From the NCBI GenBank assembly GCA_947650365.1, contig OX393557.1, positions 2,102,138 through 2,166,137 on the forward strand: DNA of 64,000 nt. Reading direction: 5' to 3'. This DNA comes from Chamaelirium japonicum (taxonomy: Eukaryota; Streptophyta; Magnoliopsida; Liliales; Melanthiaceae). The notes below the pieces were generated by a model. The model saw only the letters and a program-made list of their open reading frames with translations, did not search any database and was not told the DNA's origin. Numbering within the stretch: position 1 is the first letter of the stretch; each line of letters begins with the position of its first letter. Positions 46,537 to 59,135 of this stretch are shown one piece after another. The translations under genes were made by a program, and so were the position numbers.

Positions 46537-46660
46537 GCCAAACAAAAAGAAAAAAAGAAAAGTAAAGAAAAGAAAGAAAGAAAAGGAAAGAAAAGAAAAG
46601 GAAGAAATAAAAGAAAAAAAAAAGAAAAGAAAGAAAGAAAAAGAAGAAAAAGGAAAGTAA
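46537..46660. repeat. Purine-rich GAAA-type simple repeat
   Basis: Runs of AAAG, GAAA and AAGAA cover about 120 bp. The lysine-rich or phenylalanine-rich frames across it are artefacts. Confidence 0.92.
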
Positions 46661-47228
46661 AACCACCATGCACGAGGGGAGGTTGCGTAGACATCTACAC
46701 AAACTTGGATCTACGTCGATCCCTTGATCCAACGGATACAACAAAAGTTCAAGTCACCATCAATTTAATATGCAAGATCCAAATAAATATTCAAAAGGAT
46801 TGAGCCATAACTACCTCGCCAGAAAAATAAAGAAATAAGTATTGATTCCTCCATATATGAGGGAATAAATCTTGGATAGTTATGGGAGAGATGGTCAAGG
46901 GATTCAAATAAATCTTTCCATATCTCTCATACTCCCATTCACCTATAAATAGAGGGGGAAGGGGAAGACTCAAATGGTGGAGGAAAGAGGCAAGGAAGCT
47001 CTGCAAAGAAGAAGACGGCTTCGACTATCGATAACCCAAGGCTTCACGAGGCTTGGGCAAGCCTACTCTACGGGAATAGCTTAGTCCATTGAAAGTCCTC
47101 AGCAATATGAAGACCATTGCACAAGAAGATCAACCCTTCGACTCCATCCACGAAGAAGAAAGCTCAGAGAAGAAACCTTCAACTTCTAAGACGCCAAAAG
47201 TAAAGGCCGGAGAAGAAGATCGAAGCGA

Positions 47229-47447
47229 CATCACCCCGTCGTCTTCAATAAGCCTTTGACTTTGATAGCGCCCAAAAGCCAGAAGAAAAAGATTAAAGCA
47301 GCATCACCCCGTCGTCTTCAACAACCCTTCGACTCCGATATTGCCCAAAAGTCTAAAGAAGAAGATCAAAGCAGCATCACCCTGTTGTCTTCAAGAAGCC
47401 TTCAATTTTGATCATGCCAAAGAAGCTCGGAGAAGAAGAGAAGCCAA
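47229..47447 (+). repeat. 73-bp tandem repeat in the gypsy LTR, three copies
   Basis: CATCACCCCGTCGTCTTCAA-type blocks start at 47229, 47302 and 47375, exactly 73 bp apart by eye, each followed by AGAAGAAGATCAAAGCAG-like sequence. Confidence 0.9.
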
Positions 47448-48188
47448 AACCGACGCCACAACTATCATTACCAAAGTCCACCAAGCTAGAAGAAGAAAGA
47501 AGCATTAGAGATATCCCCATCGCCGTTCGAGGAAAAGATCAAGCCAATGCCAAAGCCAAAGCAAAGCCAAAAAGGCAAAGCAAAGCACCAGTAAAATCCG
47601 CGCCAAAGCAACGCAAGTACCAAAGTCGAGCAACTACGATGGTCACGAGCAAAGCACTACACTTTCCAACCGATACGGCACGAAGTTCGGAGGAACTAAG
47701 GCACCGCAAGCCTCAACCCATCAACGTTCAAGTACAAGCGCCAAAGCAAAGCAAAAGGCAGAGCCACACCAAAATAAAGCCAAAGCCGATGCCAGAAGCA
47801 CAATCAATGCCGTGAATCAATGATCAAGGATAACTAGATCTATCCAGAGTCGAGAGAGATATGAAGATCGAGGAACAAAGTCAAATGCCCCTCATAGCCG
47901 AGAAAGCACGAAGCACGGAAGGGACAAAAGAAATGGTGAAGACTCCTTAGCCTCTCAAAAGACCCTCACCCTGTAAAGATCTCTGTCCTGGGCAACCCCT
48001 TCAGAGCTCTTGCACGAAGTAATATAGAGACGCAGATCAAAAAGACCCTCCAGAGGATCTCTTCCATAATCTTCTGATCAAATCTTTGCCGCACTTGGCT
48101 CACCACCCTGAGTCACTGGGTCCCAATCTTTATAATCTCCGTGTGTGCAATAAAGACAACTTGAATCTTTTTCTGTGCATACAGATTT

Positions 48189-49973
48189 GTGGCACGCACG
48201 ATGGAACCTCCTTTCCTTTTTATCCATACGTATGAAGGAGTTGCCTCAAGTTTCGCCATGGCCAGGATGAACGACAATACGTTTGTTCCAAGTCTTCCAC
48301 CTATCGACGAGTCTCCGCTACTCCAACATGGTGATTCAGAAAACCCGAAGGATAGCGTTCCCCAGGTAGTATGTGCCTACACTCAGTGTACTCAAACTCT
48401 TGCAGTATCTTCATATTAGAAACTACTGCCGAAGATGCTCGCCAAAGTGCTGAAGAGGCATTGGTGCATGAAGAAACAAGTCTCGGTCCTGGAATCCATA
48501 TCCAGAAATTTAGGGAGGACCAGCCCCAACCACGAGCCCATTTGGGTTCTCCAGCGGGTCTTGCACCTCCCTTGCAGGGGGCAAACGTCCGTCATCAAGC
48601 AGAAGCAAGTCGGCGTAACTACGTCTCTGACAACATTGTTGTTCCAAAGGCTAAGTGCAAGGGATGCTCCAGCGATCAACCAAGATCCTATTTCTCCGGT
48701 AGCCGCTCCAGTGCCATGTTCGACTCCCACCCTGGTAGAGGTTGTTCCGGTGATTCTAGCAGCTACTTCAGCATTCGCTTCGGCTCCCGTTGAAGTAGAG
48801 GTCATCTTTCTCGTACCAATTGTGGTGGCTACACAACCTTCGACGGTGGTAACAATGACTGTCCAATAGATACAGTCATTGGTAGCCGACAAGTTGCGCT
48901 CCCAAGGCAGCAATCTTCCTCTAATCATGGCGGCCTACTCGAAGTCATACACCGCAAGGATCCAGTAGCTGCGCTTCCCTGTAGGGTTCCAGCCACTAAA
49001 GTTCTAGCACTTCGATGGGAAAGGCAATCCAAGGTAACATATTGCCCACTTCGTCGAGACTTGCAATAACGCCGGCACCTATGGTGATGAGATGGTGATG
49101 CAGTTCATTCGCACCCTCAAAGGCAATATATTCGGCTGGTATGTCGATCTTCTTTTGGGATCCATCGACAGCTGAGACCAGATGGAGAGGGAGTTCCTCA
49201 ACCACTTCTACAATACTTGGTGTATCGTCAGCATGATTTAGCTTAATACCATCAAGCAAAGGAAGGATGAGCCGGTGATCGACTACATCGATCGTTGGAG
49301 GAACCTTGTGCTAAACTCGCGAGATCGCTTGTCTGAAGACTCAGCCATCGGGATGTGCACCCAAGGCATGCATTGGGGCTTGCTATACATCCTCAAAGGG
49401 ATTAAGCCTCAGTCCATCGAAGAACTCGTAACTTGAGCTAACGACATTGAACTCAACCTAGCAAATCGTGGAAACTTGAAGAGCAAAGACTTTTTGAAGG
49501 TTGAGAAGAAGGACAAGCCACCGATATCCAAACCAATGCAAGTCAATGTTGCCGATGTCGCTTTGACTTCCAAACCACCCAAGATCAATCGTAAGCCGGA
49601 CAAAGACAAGGCTATCACAGAACCTTCACAATCTCAAAGGCCACCGAGGATGACTCTCGAGGAGCTCGAAGCAAAGGAGTATCCCTTCTCCAACTCGGAA
49701 GTCTCTTCCATGTTCTACCAGCTGCTGTAGGAGAAGATGATCAAGCTTCCTCTATAAAAGAGGCCCAAACAAATGCATTATTCCGATGATCCACTCTTCT
49801 GCAAGTATCACCTGGTGGTTAGCCATCCCATCGAGAAGTGCTTTGTCTTCAAAGAAAGAATCATGGCGCTCGCAAAGCAAAGAAAGATAAAGATCGACTC
49901 CAGTGATGTCACTACAGCAAACATGACGTCCATCACCTTCGGCTCCTTCACGCCGGTACTTGTCACTGCATGA
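48189..49973 (+). pseudogene. Gypsy gag (fossil)
   Basis: The capsid region reads HIAHFVETCNNAGTYGDEMV, LKGNIFGWYVDLL, EREFLNHFYNTW, DEPVIDYIDRWRNLVLNSRD and MCTQGMHWGLLYILKGIKPQ, all typical of plant gypsy gag. The C-terminal part has KYHLVVSHPIEKCFVFKE, a cysteine/histidine knuckle. Gag would form the particle. Broken. Confidence 0.85.
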
Positions 49974-50698
49974 CGGAAGACGCCCATGCTACATATCAAT
50001 CACCAAAGGCCGATCATAAAGTCAGCTCCATAAACAAAGGTCTTGAGGCAATGATGGCATACTCCTGTTCTAGCCCGGAGTGAAACAGTATTGCCCTGGG
50101 GGTAACTGTCGCTCATGTCAGCACCTCTCTTAAGCAAAGCTACATCTCAATATGCCCTCCAAGAGAGGTACGATCAAGGAGATCCAGAAGTCGGTCTGCC
50201 AGGCCAACCCTCAGGAAAGTTTGACTACTCTGTCCTCTTTTCTAAGCCTTCATTCGTCTCAATAGAGGAGATCAAGCCAACTGGTTGGGGGTCAGAGAAT
50301 AATCTAACAGAGCCTTCAAAGAAGCAACTTCCTCCAAGTGAAGCAACATCTTAATGTGCCCTCCAAGAGAGGTACGAGCGAGAAGATCCAGAAGATGGTC
50401 TGCTAGGCCAACCCTAAGGAAAGTTTGACTACTACGTCCTCTTTTCCAATCCTTCGTTAGTCCTAATGAAAGAAATCAAACCAACCAGTTGGGGATCAAA
50501 AGGTGGACCAGTAGAATCTCCAGAAGACCAAGTCTCTCCAGTCAATGAAGAATCACCAATCATAACTCTAAGCCCTCCGCTTGATAAGAAGAGTCCATCG
50601 ATAAAGATGCATGGATCATGCTATCTCAGAGGTGAATGTTGTGGTAGGCAAGAAGTTACAAGCTAGGTCGGGTGACGAGAAAGCTCCTCGAATAAAGA

Positions 50699-51650
50699 AT
50701 GTACAAGAAGAAAAACAAATCTCCAGAAAGAAAGGCATTCAAAGTGCCGTCAGCAAATCCTGATGATCTCTTCCAGCAAAGACCTCTAGAACAAGTCACG
50801 CTACAAGAGTTTTTTCCCGACCAATTCCTCCCAACCGATCAGCACTTCAAAGTCTCCTATTGTATGGCCAAAGTCCACGAGATGCCGAGAGACAAAGGTG
50901 AAGTTGAGTCGTCTGAAGAAAGTGACTCCGTCGATGAGGAAAATAGCTCTGATAAGGACGCTACTTCTCATTATGAGGCTATTCTGCACTTGCCACTCGT
51001 GGAAGCATTGCGTCTCCCAAAGAAAGCTCGCCTAGCAATGGCCACGATATTGAAAGATCCAGATAGCTACAAAATAAAGGTGAAAGATGTCGAGAAGGGA
51101 AAAATTATTACCTCCTGCAATGCAGTGATAACCTTCTCAGATGAATACCTCCAACTCGATGCACGATTGCACAACCATCCTGTCTATATCATGGGGCACA
51201 TCAAAAAGAAGCCGGTAAATAGAATCCTGCTGGATTGTGACTCCGCCATCAACATCATGCCAATACAAACAATGAGGTAGCTCGGCATTACCACTGATCA
51301 GCTCTTACAAAGCTAGCTGGTCATCCAAGGGTTCAACCAAGGTGGACAGTTGACCATCAGCATCATTCATCTGAAACTCTCCATCGACCAGCTCGATACT
51401 ACGATCCTCTTCCATGTCATCGACTGCTAGACATTGTATCACCTCTTGCTGGGAAGATCTTGGCTATACGAGAACGACGTTGTGGTGTCCACCTGGCACC
51501 AATGCTTCAAGTACTAAGAAGTGCATCATTGCAGATGACAAGCCATTTAATGAGGCTGAAGCATACCTTGCTGACGCTAAGTTTTACCATGCCAAAGACC
51601 TTGTGGCAGAAGTCCTTCCAACTAAAGCTTCGTGAATCCAAAAAGCTAAA
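50699..51650 (+). pseudogene. Gypsy aspartic protease region (fossil)
   Basis: It reads HPVYIMGHIKKKPVNRILLD then CDSAINIMPIQTM, the retropepsin active-site region, and further LVIQGFNQGGQLTISIIHL, HLLLGRSWLYEND and WHQCFKY. It precedes a long spacer and RT. Broken. Confidence 0.82.
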
Positions 51651-52739
51651 AAGGTGAAGTGGGAAAAATCCTCTTCACCTGCAAATCTAGTGCAACCTTC
51701 CAAGGCGATACACGAAGTCAGGGAAGCACCGGTGCTAAAACAAAAGATGTGTATCAGCTTCAAGCCAAAATCTATACCCCATACTCCATTGCCTGTCCAA
51801 GCTGCTCCGATCCTACGATTGGCACCTCAATGGCTTCGCAACTCTGGACAATCATCCTCTACTCCAGCAAAAGGGCCAGTCCCGCTGCTGTCCGAAGCCA
51901 ACTTCATTACTCTGCATGGAATGATGATGCCACTGTATGGTCTGCACTCTTCGAATTCAACTGGTTCTACCAAATCCATTGACCCCACCAAGCTCATATT
52001 CAAACTAGAAGAACCCTTGGGGCAAAATGCCACCAAATTATTATTCAAAGCTGGTTACAAGGAAGAAGATGCTGCATGTATAGGTACACTACCTTTAGCA
52101 GCAATATCGCATAGGATGACTAAGACTCAAGCTTATCTCCTTCAAAATGGCGAGCAAATTCTCCTGAACCGACGAGGCATCGGCTCCAGCCAAACTTCGG
52201 TGGTCGTCAAAATTGCAGCGAAGAAGGCCTCCACCTCTAAATACATTAAAGTGAAGATAGTAGATGAAGCAGAAAATGGATCATCAGTCTCCGATGCAAT
52301 CTCCACGTATGCCGTTCATACTAAGTCCGGCATCGAGCTCAATGTTGGGACGTGTTCTATAAACAGAAGAAGAGCACTCAAAGCCAATCAAATCCAAGGT
52401 CTGCATCGATGTTCGAAAGACTCGAGCCAATCAAGCAAGGAAAGAGAAAGTTGGCATTCCACCATTTAAGGATGCCATTTGGGGATGTCGTTTCGATTCC
52501 CACCCACCCACCCAAGTCAATTCGTTCGACAGGCATGTCAGATGGTGCCTTCTGCAAAAGCTACCTAGTGGGAGTCAATCATATATCCATTACCGATACT
52601 GAACACGATAATTCTTCTACTTCGGACAACGAGTTGCAAGACGCCCCGTTAGTCCTCAAAGAAGGGGGGCAATCCACCGTCGACAACTTGAAGGAAATCA
52701 ACTTAGGCACATAGGAGGAGCCTCGACCTACATTTGTCA

Positions 52740-53057
52740 GCACACTCTTAACTCCTGAAGAAGAAGTGATGTATATCAAGCTGCTACAAGAATACAGAGA
52801 TGTCTTTGTATGGTCCTAGACGGAAATGCTAGGTCTCGATCCCAAGATCATGGTACACCAGCTCGCCGTCAAACATAGAGCTAGCGCCATTAAGTAAGGA
52901 CAAAGACGCTACCGGCCGGAGTTGGTACCCCAGATAGAAGGCAAAGTCAACAAGCTTATCGAAGCCGACTTTATCCAAAAAGTCAAGTACTCGATATGGA
53001 TCTCCAGTATGATTCCAGTTAAAAAGAAGAACGGCCAAATCAGAGTATGCATGGACT
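52740..53057 (+). pseudogene. Gypsy reverse transcriptase N-terminal part (fossil)
   Basis: It reads EYRDVFVWS, MLGLDPKIMVHQLAVK, RYRPELVPQIEGKVNKLIEA and then VKKKNGQIRVCMD, the fingers of RT. It is interrupted by the CACTA tip at 53058; the remainder of pol is not in the window. Confidence 0.85.
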
Positions 53058-53885
53058 CACTACAAAAAAAAGAGTTTTTACCGAAGAAAATATACCGTCG
53101 GTAAAAGTATATTTCTGTCAGTAAAGCTTTATCGCGACAGACTGAATTTTTGTCACTGGCCATCAGGAAAGAATTTCGTGATGGTCTATTATTTTCGCCG
53201 GTAATAAAAATTAATACCGACAGATATTTTTTAATCATCAGTAATATTTAATTTTTTAACAAAAATTAATATAGTTTATTACCGACGGTAATATAGAGTC
53301 TGTCGGTACAGATATATATATTACTGGTGGGAACAATTATCCAATCGGTTCTAATTATTAAAAACAATTAATTTAATTTATTAATATCGACGGAAGTACT
53401 TTCGATCGTCGGTAATATATCTATCTTTACCGATTGGTATAATCATACCCATCGGTAAAGATTAATATATTACCGACGGATATATATTATCGTCGGTTAA
53501 TATTATTTAAAACCTATTATATGAAAAAAAAAAATTATCGACGGAAATAATATAATCCATCGGTAATAAAACATGAATTTTTTTAAAAAAATAGCTAAAA
53601 TCTAGTTACTTAATTCCTGTCATTTACCAAAATAAATAAAATTATCACAATTCCACAATACACATTATTACCACAATACCACAATTATACCATAATTACC
53701 ATAATACACAAAATTATCATAATTCTCACAATATATAAAATTACCATAATATTACAGATAATACAAAAAATTAGCACAATACCACATTTACCACAATACA
53801 TATTATTTGACAATCACAGATCGATAATTTATAATACACTAAAATAATATTTATTTCATAATATTATCAAATTAATTTTATATAA

Positions 53886-53951
53886 TCAAAAAGCGATGGG
53901 AAGCTGTCGCTCGGCAATAACACAAGTGCTAGCACCCCTAACATCGCAATC
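53886..53951 (-). pseudogene. Last exon of the CACTA gene
   Basis: The 66-bp exon follows a good acceptor TAATTGCAG|G and encodes DCDVRGASTCVIAERQLPIA plus F and a TGA stop. It is in phase with the donor exon ending DDLAVAYDQ at 58177. Assignment as an exon rests on splice signals and phase, not on a transcript. Confidence 0.55.
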
Positions 53952-56900
53952 CTGCAATTAACAATATATATTTGTTAAATAGATGATTGATATTTATAAC
54001 TAATATAATGAGAAATTTGACTTACCCCCCCCCCCAAAATTATATGCCAATTAGTAAGTCATCAGTTAGCATGTTTTAGATGATAAAGTTGGTTTGGATT
54101 CGATCGAATCATTATCAAATCACATCTGATAATTCAGACTTAGATAATTTTTTGTATTTCATACCAGTGAGCAAGTATTTTGTAGATATGTTAAGATTTT
54201 ACCCTCTGATTTACTAATTTTGAGTCTAAGTGTTGGAAAATCATAAGCTAACGTGTTTTGGATTATAAAGTTAGTTTGAATTCGATCGGATCGTTATCAC
54301 ATCACATCCGATAATTCGTACTTTGATGCTTTTTTGTATTTTGGACTTCCGTGCAAGTGTTTAGTAATTATTTTAAGATTTTACCCTTCGATTGACTAAT
54401 TTAGATTTTAAGCGTTGAAAAATCATAAGTTAGCATGTTTTGGATTATGAAGTTGGTTTAGATTCGATCGTATCGTATCCGATAATTCGGACTTGAATGT
54501 TTTTTTATTTTTTGGACTTGCGTGCAAATATTTAGAAGTAATTTTAAGATTTTACCCTCTGATTGACTAATTTAGAGTCTAAGCATTGGAAAATCATAAG
54601 TTAGCGTGTTTTATATTATGAAGTTGGTTTGAATTAAATCGAAACCTTATCGGATCGCACCTGATTTTACCCTTCGATTGAGTAATTTAGAGTCTAAGTA
54701 TTAGAAAATCATAAGTTAGCGTGTTTTATATTTTGAAGTTGGTTTGGATTCAATCGGATCATAATCGGATCGCATCCGATAATTTGGACTTGGATGCTTT
54801 TTCGTATTTCAGACTTGCAAGCAAGTTTTAAGTAGATATTTGTAGATTTTACCCTCTGATTGACTAATTTAGAGTCCAGGTATTGGAAAATCATAAGTTA
54901 GCATATTTTGGATTTTGAAGTTGGTTTGGATTCGATCAGATCATAATTAAATCGCATTCGATAATTCGAAGTTGGATGTTTTTTTGTATTTTGGACTTGT
55001 GACCAAGTTTTTAGTAGATATTTTAAGATTTTACCCTCCGATTGACAAATTTAGAGCCTAAGTATTAGAAAATAATAAGTTAGCGTGTTTCGGATTTTGA
55101 AGATGGTTTGGATTCAATCGAATCAAAATCAAATCGCATCCGATAATTCGGACTAGGATATTTTTTCCTATTTCCGACTTTCGAGCAAGTTCGAAGTATA
55201 TATTTTAAGATTTTACCCTCCGATTAACTAATTTAGAGTCTAAGTGTTAGAAAATCATAAGTTAGCGTGTTTTGAATTTTGAAATTGGTTTGGATTCGAT
55301 CGAATCGTTATTAGATCGCATCCGATAATTCAGATTTGGATGTTTTTTCGTATTTCGAACTTGTGAGCAAGTGTTTAGTAGATATTTTAAGATTTTACCC
55401 TCTGATTGACTAATTTAGAGTCTAAGCGTTGGAAAATCATAAGTTAGCGTGTTTCAGATTTGGAAGTTAGTTTGTATTCGATCAATCGTTATGAGATCAC
55501 ATCCGATAATTCAGACTTTGATATTTTTTTCTATTTCAGACTTGCGAGCAAGTTTTTAGTAGATATTTTCAGATTTTACCCTTTGATTGACTAATTTAGA
55601 GTCTAAGTGTTAGAAAATCATAAGTTAGCGTGTTTCGGATTATGAAGTTGGTTTGGATTCGATCGAATCATTATTGGATCGTATCTGATAATTCGGACTT
55701 AGATTTTTTTTGTATTTTGGATTTGCAAGCAAGTTTTTAATATATATTTTAAGATTTTATCCTCCGATTGACTAATTTAGAGTCTAAGCGTTGAAAAATC
55801 ATAAGTTAGTTTGTTTCAGATTTTTAACTTGGTTTGGATTTGATCAAATCGTAATCGGATCGTATCCGATAATTCGAACTTGGATGGTTTTTTATATTTT
55901 GAACTTCCGAGTAAGTCCAAAGTAGATATTTGAAGATTTTACCCTCCGATTGACTAATTTAGAGTCTAAGCATTGTAAAATCATAAGTTAGCGTGTTTTG
56001 TTTTTTGAAATTAATTTGGATCCGATTAGATCATAATTAGATTGTATACGGTAATTCAAACTATGATGTTTTTTTGTATTTTGGATTTGCGAGCAAGTTT
56101 TAAGTAGATATTGGAAGATTTTACCCTCTGATTGATTAATTTAGAGTCTAATTATTTAAAAATCATAAATTAGCATGTTTTGGATTTTGAACTTAGTTTG
56201 GATTTGAATGGATCATTATCGGATCGCATCCGATAATTCAGATTTAGATGTTTTTTTGTATTTAGGACTTCTGAGCAAGTTTTAAGAAGATATTTAAAGA
56301 TTTTACCCACTGATTAACTAATTTAGAGTATAAGCGTTGGAAAATAATAAGTTAGTGTGTTTCGGATTTTGACTTTGGTTTGAATTCGATCAGATCATTA
56401 TTAAATCGTATCTGATAATTCAGACTTGCAAGTTTTTTCATATTTCGAACATGCGAGCAAGTTTTAAGTAGATATTCAAACATTTTACCCTCTGATTGAC
56501 TAATTTAGAGTCTAAGAGTTGGAAAATAATAAGTTAGTGTGTTTCAGATTTTAAAATTAGTTTGGATTCGATTTGATCGTTATCGAATCGTATTCGATAA
56601 TTTGAACTTGAATGTTTTTTTGTATTTCAGACTTGCGAGTAAGTTTAAAATAGATATTTGAAGATTTTACCCTCCGATTGACTAATTTAAAGTCTAAGCA
56701 TTGGAAAATCATAAGTTAGCGTGTTTTGGATTTTAAAATTGGTTTGGATTCGATTGGATCATATCTGATAATTCAGACTTGGATGTTTTTTCATATTTCA
56801 GACTTCCGAACATGTCCGAAGTAGATATTTGAAGATTTTACCCTCCGATTGACTAATTTATAGTCTAAACGTTTGAAAATCATAATTTAGCGTGTTTTAT

Positions 56901-58176
56901 ATTTTGAAGTTGATTTGGATTCGATTGGATCATAATTGGATCTCATCCGATAATTCAGACTTGGATATTTTTTTGTATTTCGGACTTGAGAGTAAGTTTT
57001 AAGTAGATATTTAAAGGTTTTACCCTCCGATTGACTAATTTAGAGTCTAAGCATTGAAAAATCATAAGTTAGCATATTTTGGATTTTGAAGTTAGTTTGG
57101 ATTCGATTAGATCGTAATCGGATCACATCCGATAATTTAGACTTGGATGTTTTTTAATAATTTTGACTTGTGTATAAGTTTTTAGTAGATATTTTAAGAT
57201 TTTACCCTCCGATTGACTAATTTAGAGTCTAAGCGTTGGACAATCAAAAGCTAGCGTGTTTTGGATATTGAAGTTGGTTTGGATTCAATCGGATTGTAGT
57301 CGGATCATATTCGATAATTCAGACTTGGATGTTTTTTTTTAGATTTTACTCTCCGATTGACTAATTTAGAGTCTAAGCATTGAAAAATCTTAAGTTAGCG
57401 TGTCTTGTATTTTAAAATCGGTTTGGATTCGATTGGATCATTATCAGATCGTATCTAATAATTCGGACATGGATGTTTTTTTATATTTTAGAATTGTGAG
57501 CAAGTTTTAATTAGATATTTGAAGATTTTACCCTCCTATTGATTAATTTAGAGTCTAAATATTTAAAAATCATAATTTAGTGTATTTCAGATTTTAAACT
57601 TGGTTTGGATTCGATCAGATCGTTATCAGATCACATCCGATAATTCGGACTTGGATGTTTTTTTGTATTTCGGACTTGCAAGCAAGTTTTAAGTAGATAT
57701 TTGAATATTTTACCATCCGATTGACTAATTTAGAGTCTATGTGTTGGAAAATCATAAGTTAGTGTGTTTTAGTTTTTGAACTTGGTTTGGGTTTGATCGG
57801 ATCGTAATCGGATCGTATCCGATAATTCGAACTTGGATATTTTTTTATATTTCAGACTTGCGAGCAAGTCCAAAGTAGATATTTTATGATTTTACCCTCC
57901 GATTTACTAATTAAGAGTCTGAGCATTGAAAAAATATATGTTAGCGTGTTTTGGATTTCGAACTTGGTTTGGATTCAATCAGATCATAATCGGATCACAT
58001 CTGATAATTCGGACTTAGATGTTTTTTTGTATTTCGAACTTGCAAGAAAGTCCGAAGTAGATATTTTAAGATTTTTATGATTGACTAATTTAAAGTCTAA
58101 GCATTATAAAAACATACTTGTTTTAATTTTAGTAAGATATATACTTTATATTAATATTATAAAGATTAGTAAGTAC
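53952..58176 (-). other. Intron of the CACTA gene, filled by satellite
   Basis: On the minus strand the donor is TCAG|GTACTTACTAA and the acceptor is TAATTGCAG|G, 4,225 bp apart, both strong plant signals. Almost the whole intron (about 54056-58110) is a tandem array of a 182-bp unit, so the intron grew by satellite amplification inside the transposon. Confidence 0.6.
54056..58110. repeat. 182-bp satellite array, about 23 units
   Basis: Marking the motif TTTTACCCTCYGATTGACTA by eye gives starts at 54201, 54383, 54554, 54669, 54851, 55033, 55215, 55397 and so on to 57894 and about 58075. Fifteen of 22 intervals are 182 bp and three are 181; two are 171, one 144 and one 115. A unit also contains AATCATAAGTTAGCGTGTTT, GGTTTGGATTCGATC and CATCCGATAATTCGGACTTG. 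Units are AT-rich, all in one orientation, and differ at roughly a tenth or more of positions. The array is not coding. Confidence 0.95.
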
Positions 58177-59135
58177 CTGATCATAAGCCACCGCTAGGTC
58201 ATCTCATAAACTCATAAAGTGTTCACTCTAGTTCCATGCGAGCTTCTCTTTCCTCCTCAACCCGCTGCTCGAAGGCCTAACTCTCCTCGCACCCCATCTC
58301 AACCCTGTGTTCAAGGGTCTGCCTCTGCTCACACTCCACGTCTAGCACAGACTGCAACTGAGTTATAACCCCAGTTTGGGTGTCCCATGCCCTCGAGCGC
58401 ATACCTTCTCGTCCAATTAAAGTAGGAGGATGGCGTGACTCTAAGGCCCATATAGAGGATGCGGCCATGCGTGGGAGGTCTGAGCACAGTATCTATCACC
58501 GAGTTGACAAATACTGAGCTAGAGAAGGAGCCAACCTTGCCCGACGAGATCACCATAAGTCTTATTCTCTCCTATATAAAAACAATCAATGATATTCAAT
58601 GATATTTAATGGTATACCTACGAATGTATTAATAGTAACTTAATTACATACGACTTGCGAGGCAACCATGTTGTCTAGAAATGCCCCGTCAGTACGCCGC
58701 CTCGTAGAGGCCTCAAAAAGATCAATCCGATTAGGCTTGTGGCCCAAGGACTATACCTATTTTTTGGTATATAAAATAAATAGATGAGTAAACATAAGAT
58801 TTATAGAGTTTTAAATAATAAAATATTTATACTATTTTCAAACTGGTGGGCAAGCTTGGCCATGGAGGTCCGATCCCCCTCACTGGAGCAAGTGTCGTTG
58901 TGTCATTTCTATTATGTCTACCTCTAGCAGAATTCGTTTGTGTCAATCGATTAAATTTTCAAATATCAATACAAAGTTTGACTATAACATTGAAACAAGT
59001 ATGAATCAACAAAATAATAATCATACCTGAAACTGAGGGGTGGCCCAGTGAGAGACCAAAGACTGTAGAATGTGTAGCGGAGGCGTGCTTCTCACCTTGG
59101 CCGCTGTGGGTGCAAATTTTGGCAAGAAGTCTGCA
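58177..59135 (-). pseudogene. CACTA-encoded plant transposase-like (Transposase_24 type) exons
   Basis: Plant CACTA elements encode a second protein with a Transposase_24-like domain, thought to bind element ends. On the minus strand, exons read LLPKFAPT/LVSHWATPQFQ (59130-59030, ending CAG|GTATGA), then a piece with AKLAHQFENS, then HKPNRIDLFEAS...DGAFLDNMVASQVV (58760-58650), then VFVNSVIDTVLRPPTHGRIL with YMGLRVTPSS, and a coiled-coil-like LDVECEQRQTLEHRVEMGCE...FEQRVEEEREARMELE ending DDLAVAYDQ at 58177. The 58177-58560 exon needs a frame change after CARR and has in-frame stops, so the gene is dead. The N-terminal half is missing. Confidence 0.65.

Larger units (their letters stand above)
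46800..53057 (+). mobile_element. Ty3/gypsy element, broken, interrupted by CACTA
   Basis: A plus-strand gypsy element. The 5' LTR (start uncertain, about 46800) ends at ACA 48183, with a TATA box CCTATAAATAGAGGGGG near 46942. The primer-binding site TGGCACGC follows at 48190. Gag lies at 48189-49973, protease at 50699-51650, a spacer to 52700 and RT from 52740. RT stops at 53057, where a CACTA element begins. Gag, protease and RT each contain several breaks. The LTR includes three 73-bp repeats and a lysine-rich frame (47408-47815) that is not a gene. Confidence 0.85.
53058..59135 (-). mobile_element. CACTA (En/Spm) transposon, 3' part
   Basis: It starts with the terminal repeat CACTACAAAAAAAAGAG at 53058, preceded by ACT (a candidate half of the 3-bp target duplication). 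Next come subterminal repeats with TACCGTCGGTA-type motifs in both orientations (53085-53560), then an AT-rich stretch with ACCACAATA repeats (53630-53820). The gene lies on the minus strand: last exon 53886-53951, a 4.2-kb intron, and further exons at about 58177-58560, 58650-58760, 58850-58925 and 59030-59135. The other terminus is missing: at about 59130 the sequence passes into a minisatellite and a gypsy LTR. The element inserted into the gypsy RT. Confidence 0.8.

Noticed and set aside
46421-46803. Lysine-rich and phenylalanine-rich frames
   Set aside because: They are translations of a GAAA-type purine tract with no other support.
47408-47815. Lys/Pro-rich 135-residue frame, possible DNA-binding protein
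   Set aside because: It lies inside the gypsy LTR, downstream of its TATA box and before its primer site, and has low-complexity composition.
48416-48928. Three overlapping frames (both strands) of 140-170 residues
   Set aside because: They are alternative frames of decayed gypsy gag sequence between the primer site and the capsid domain.
54709-54894. Small frames inside the satellite array
   Set aside because: They repeat with the 182-bp unit and show no protein-like features.
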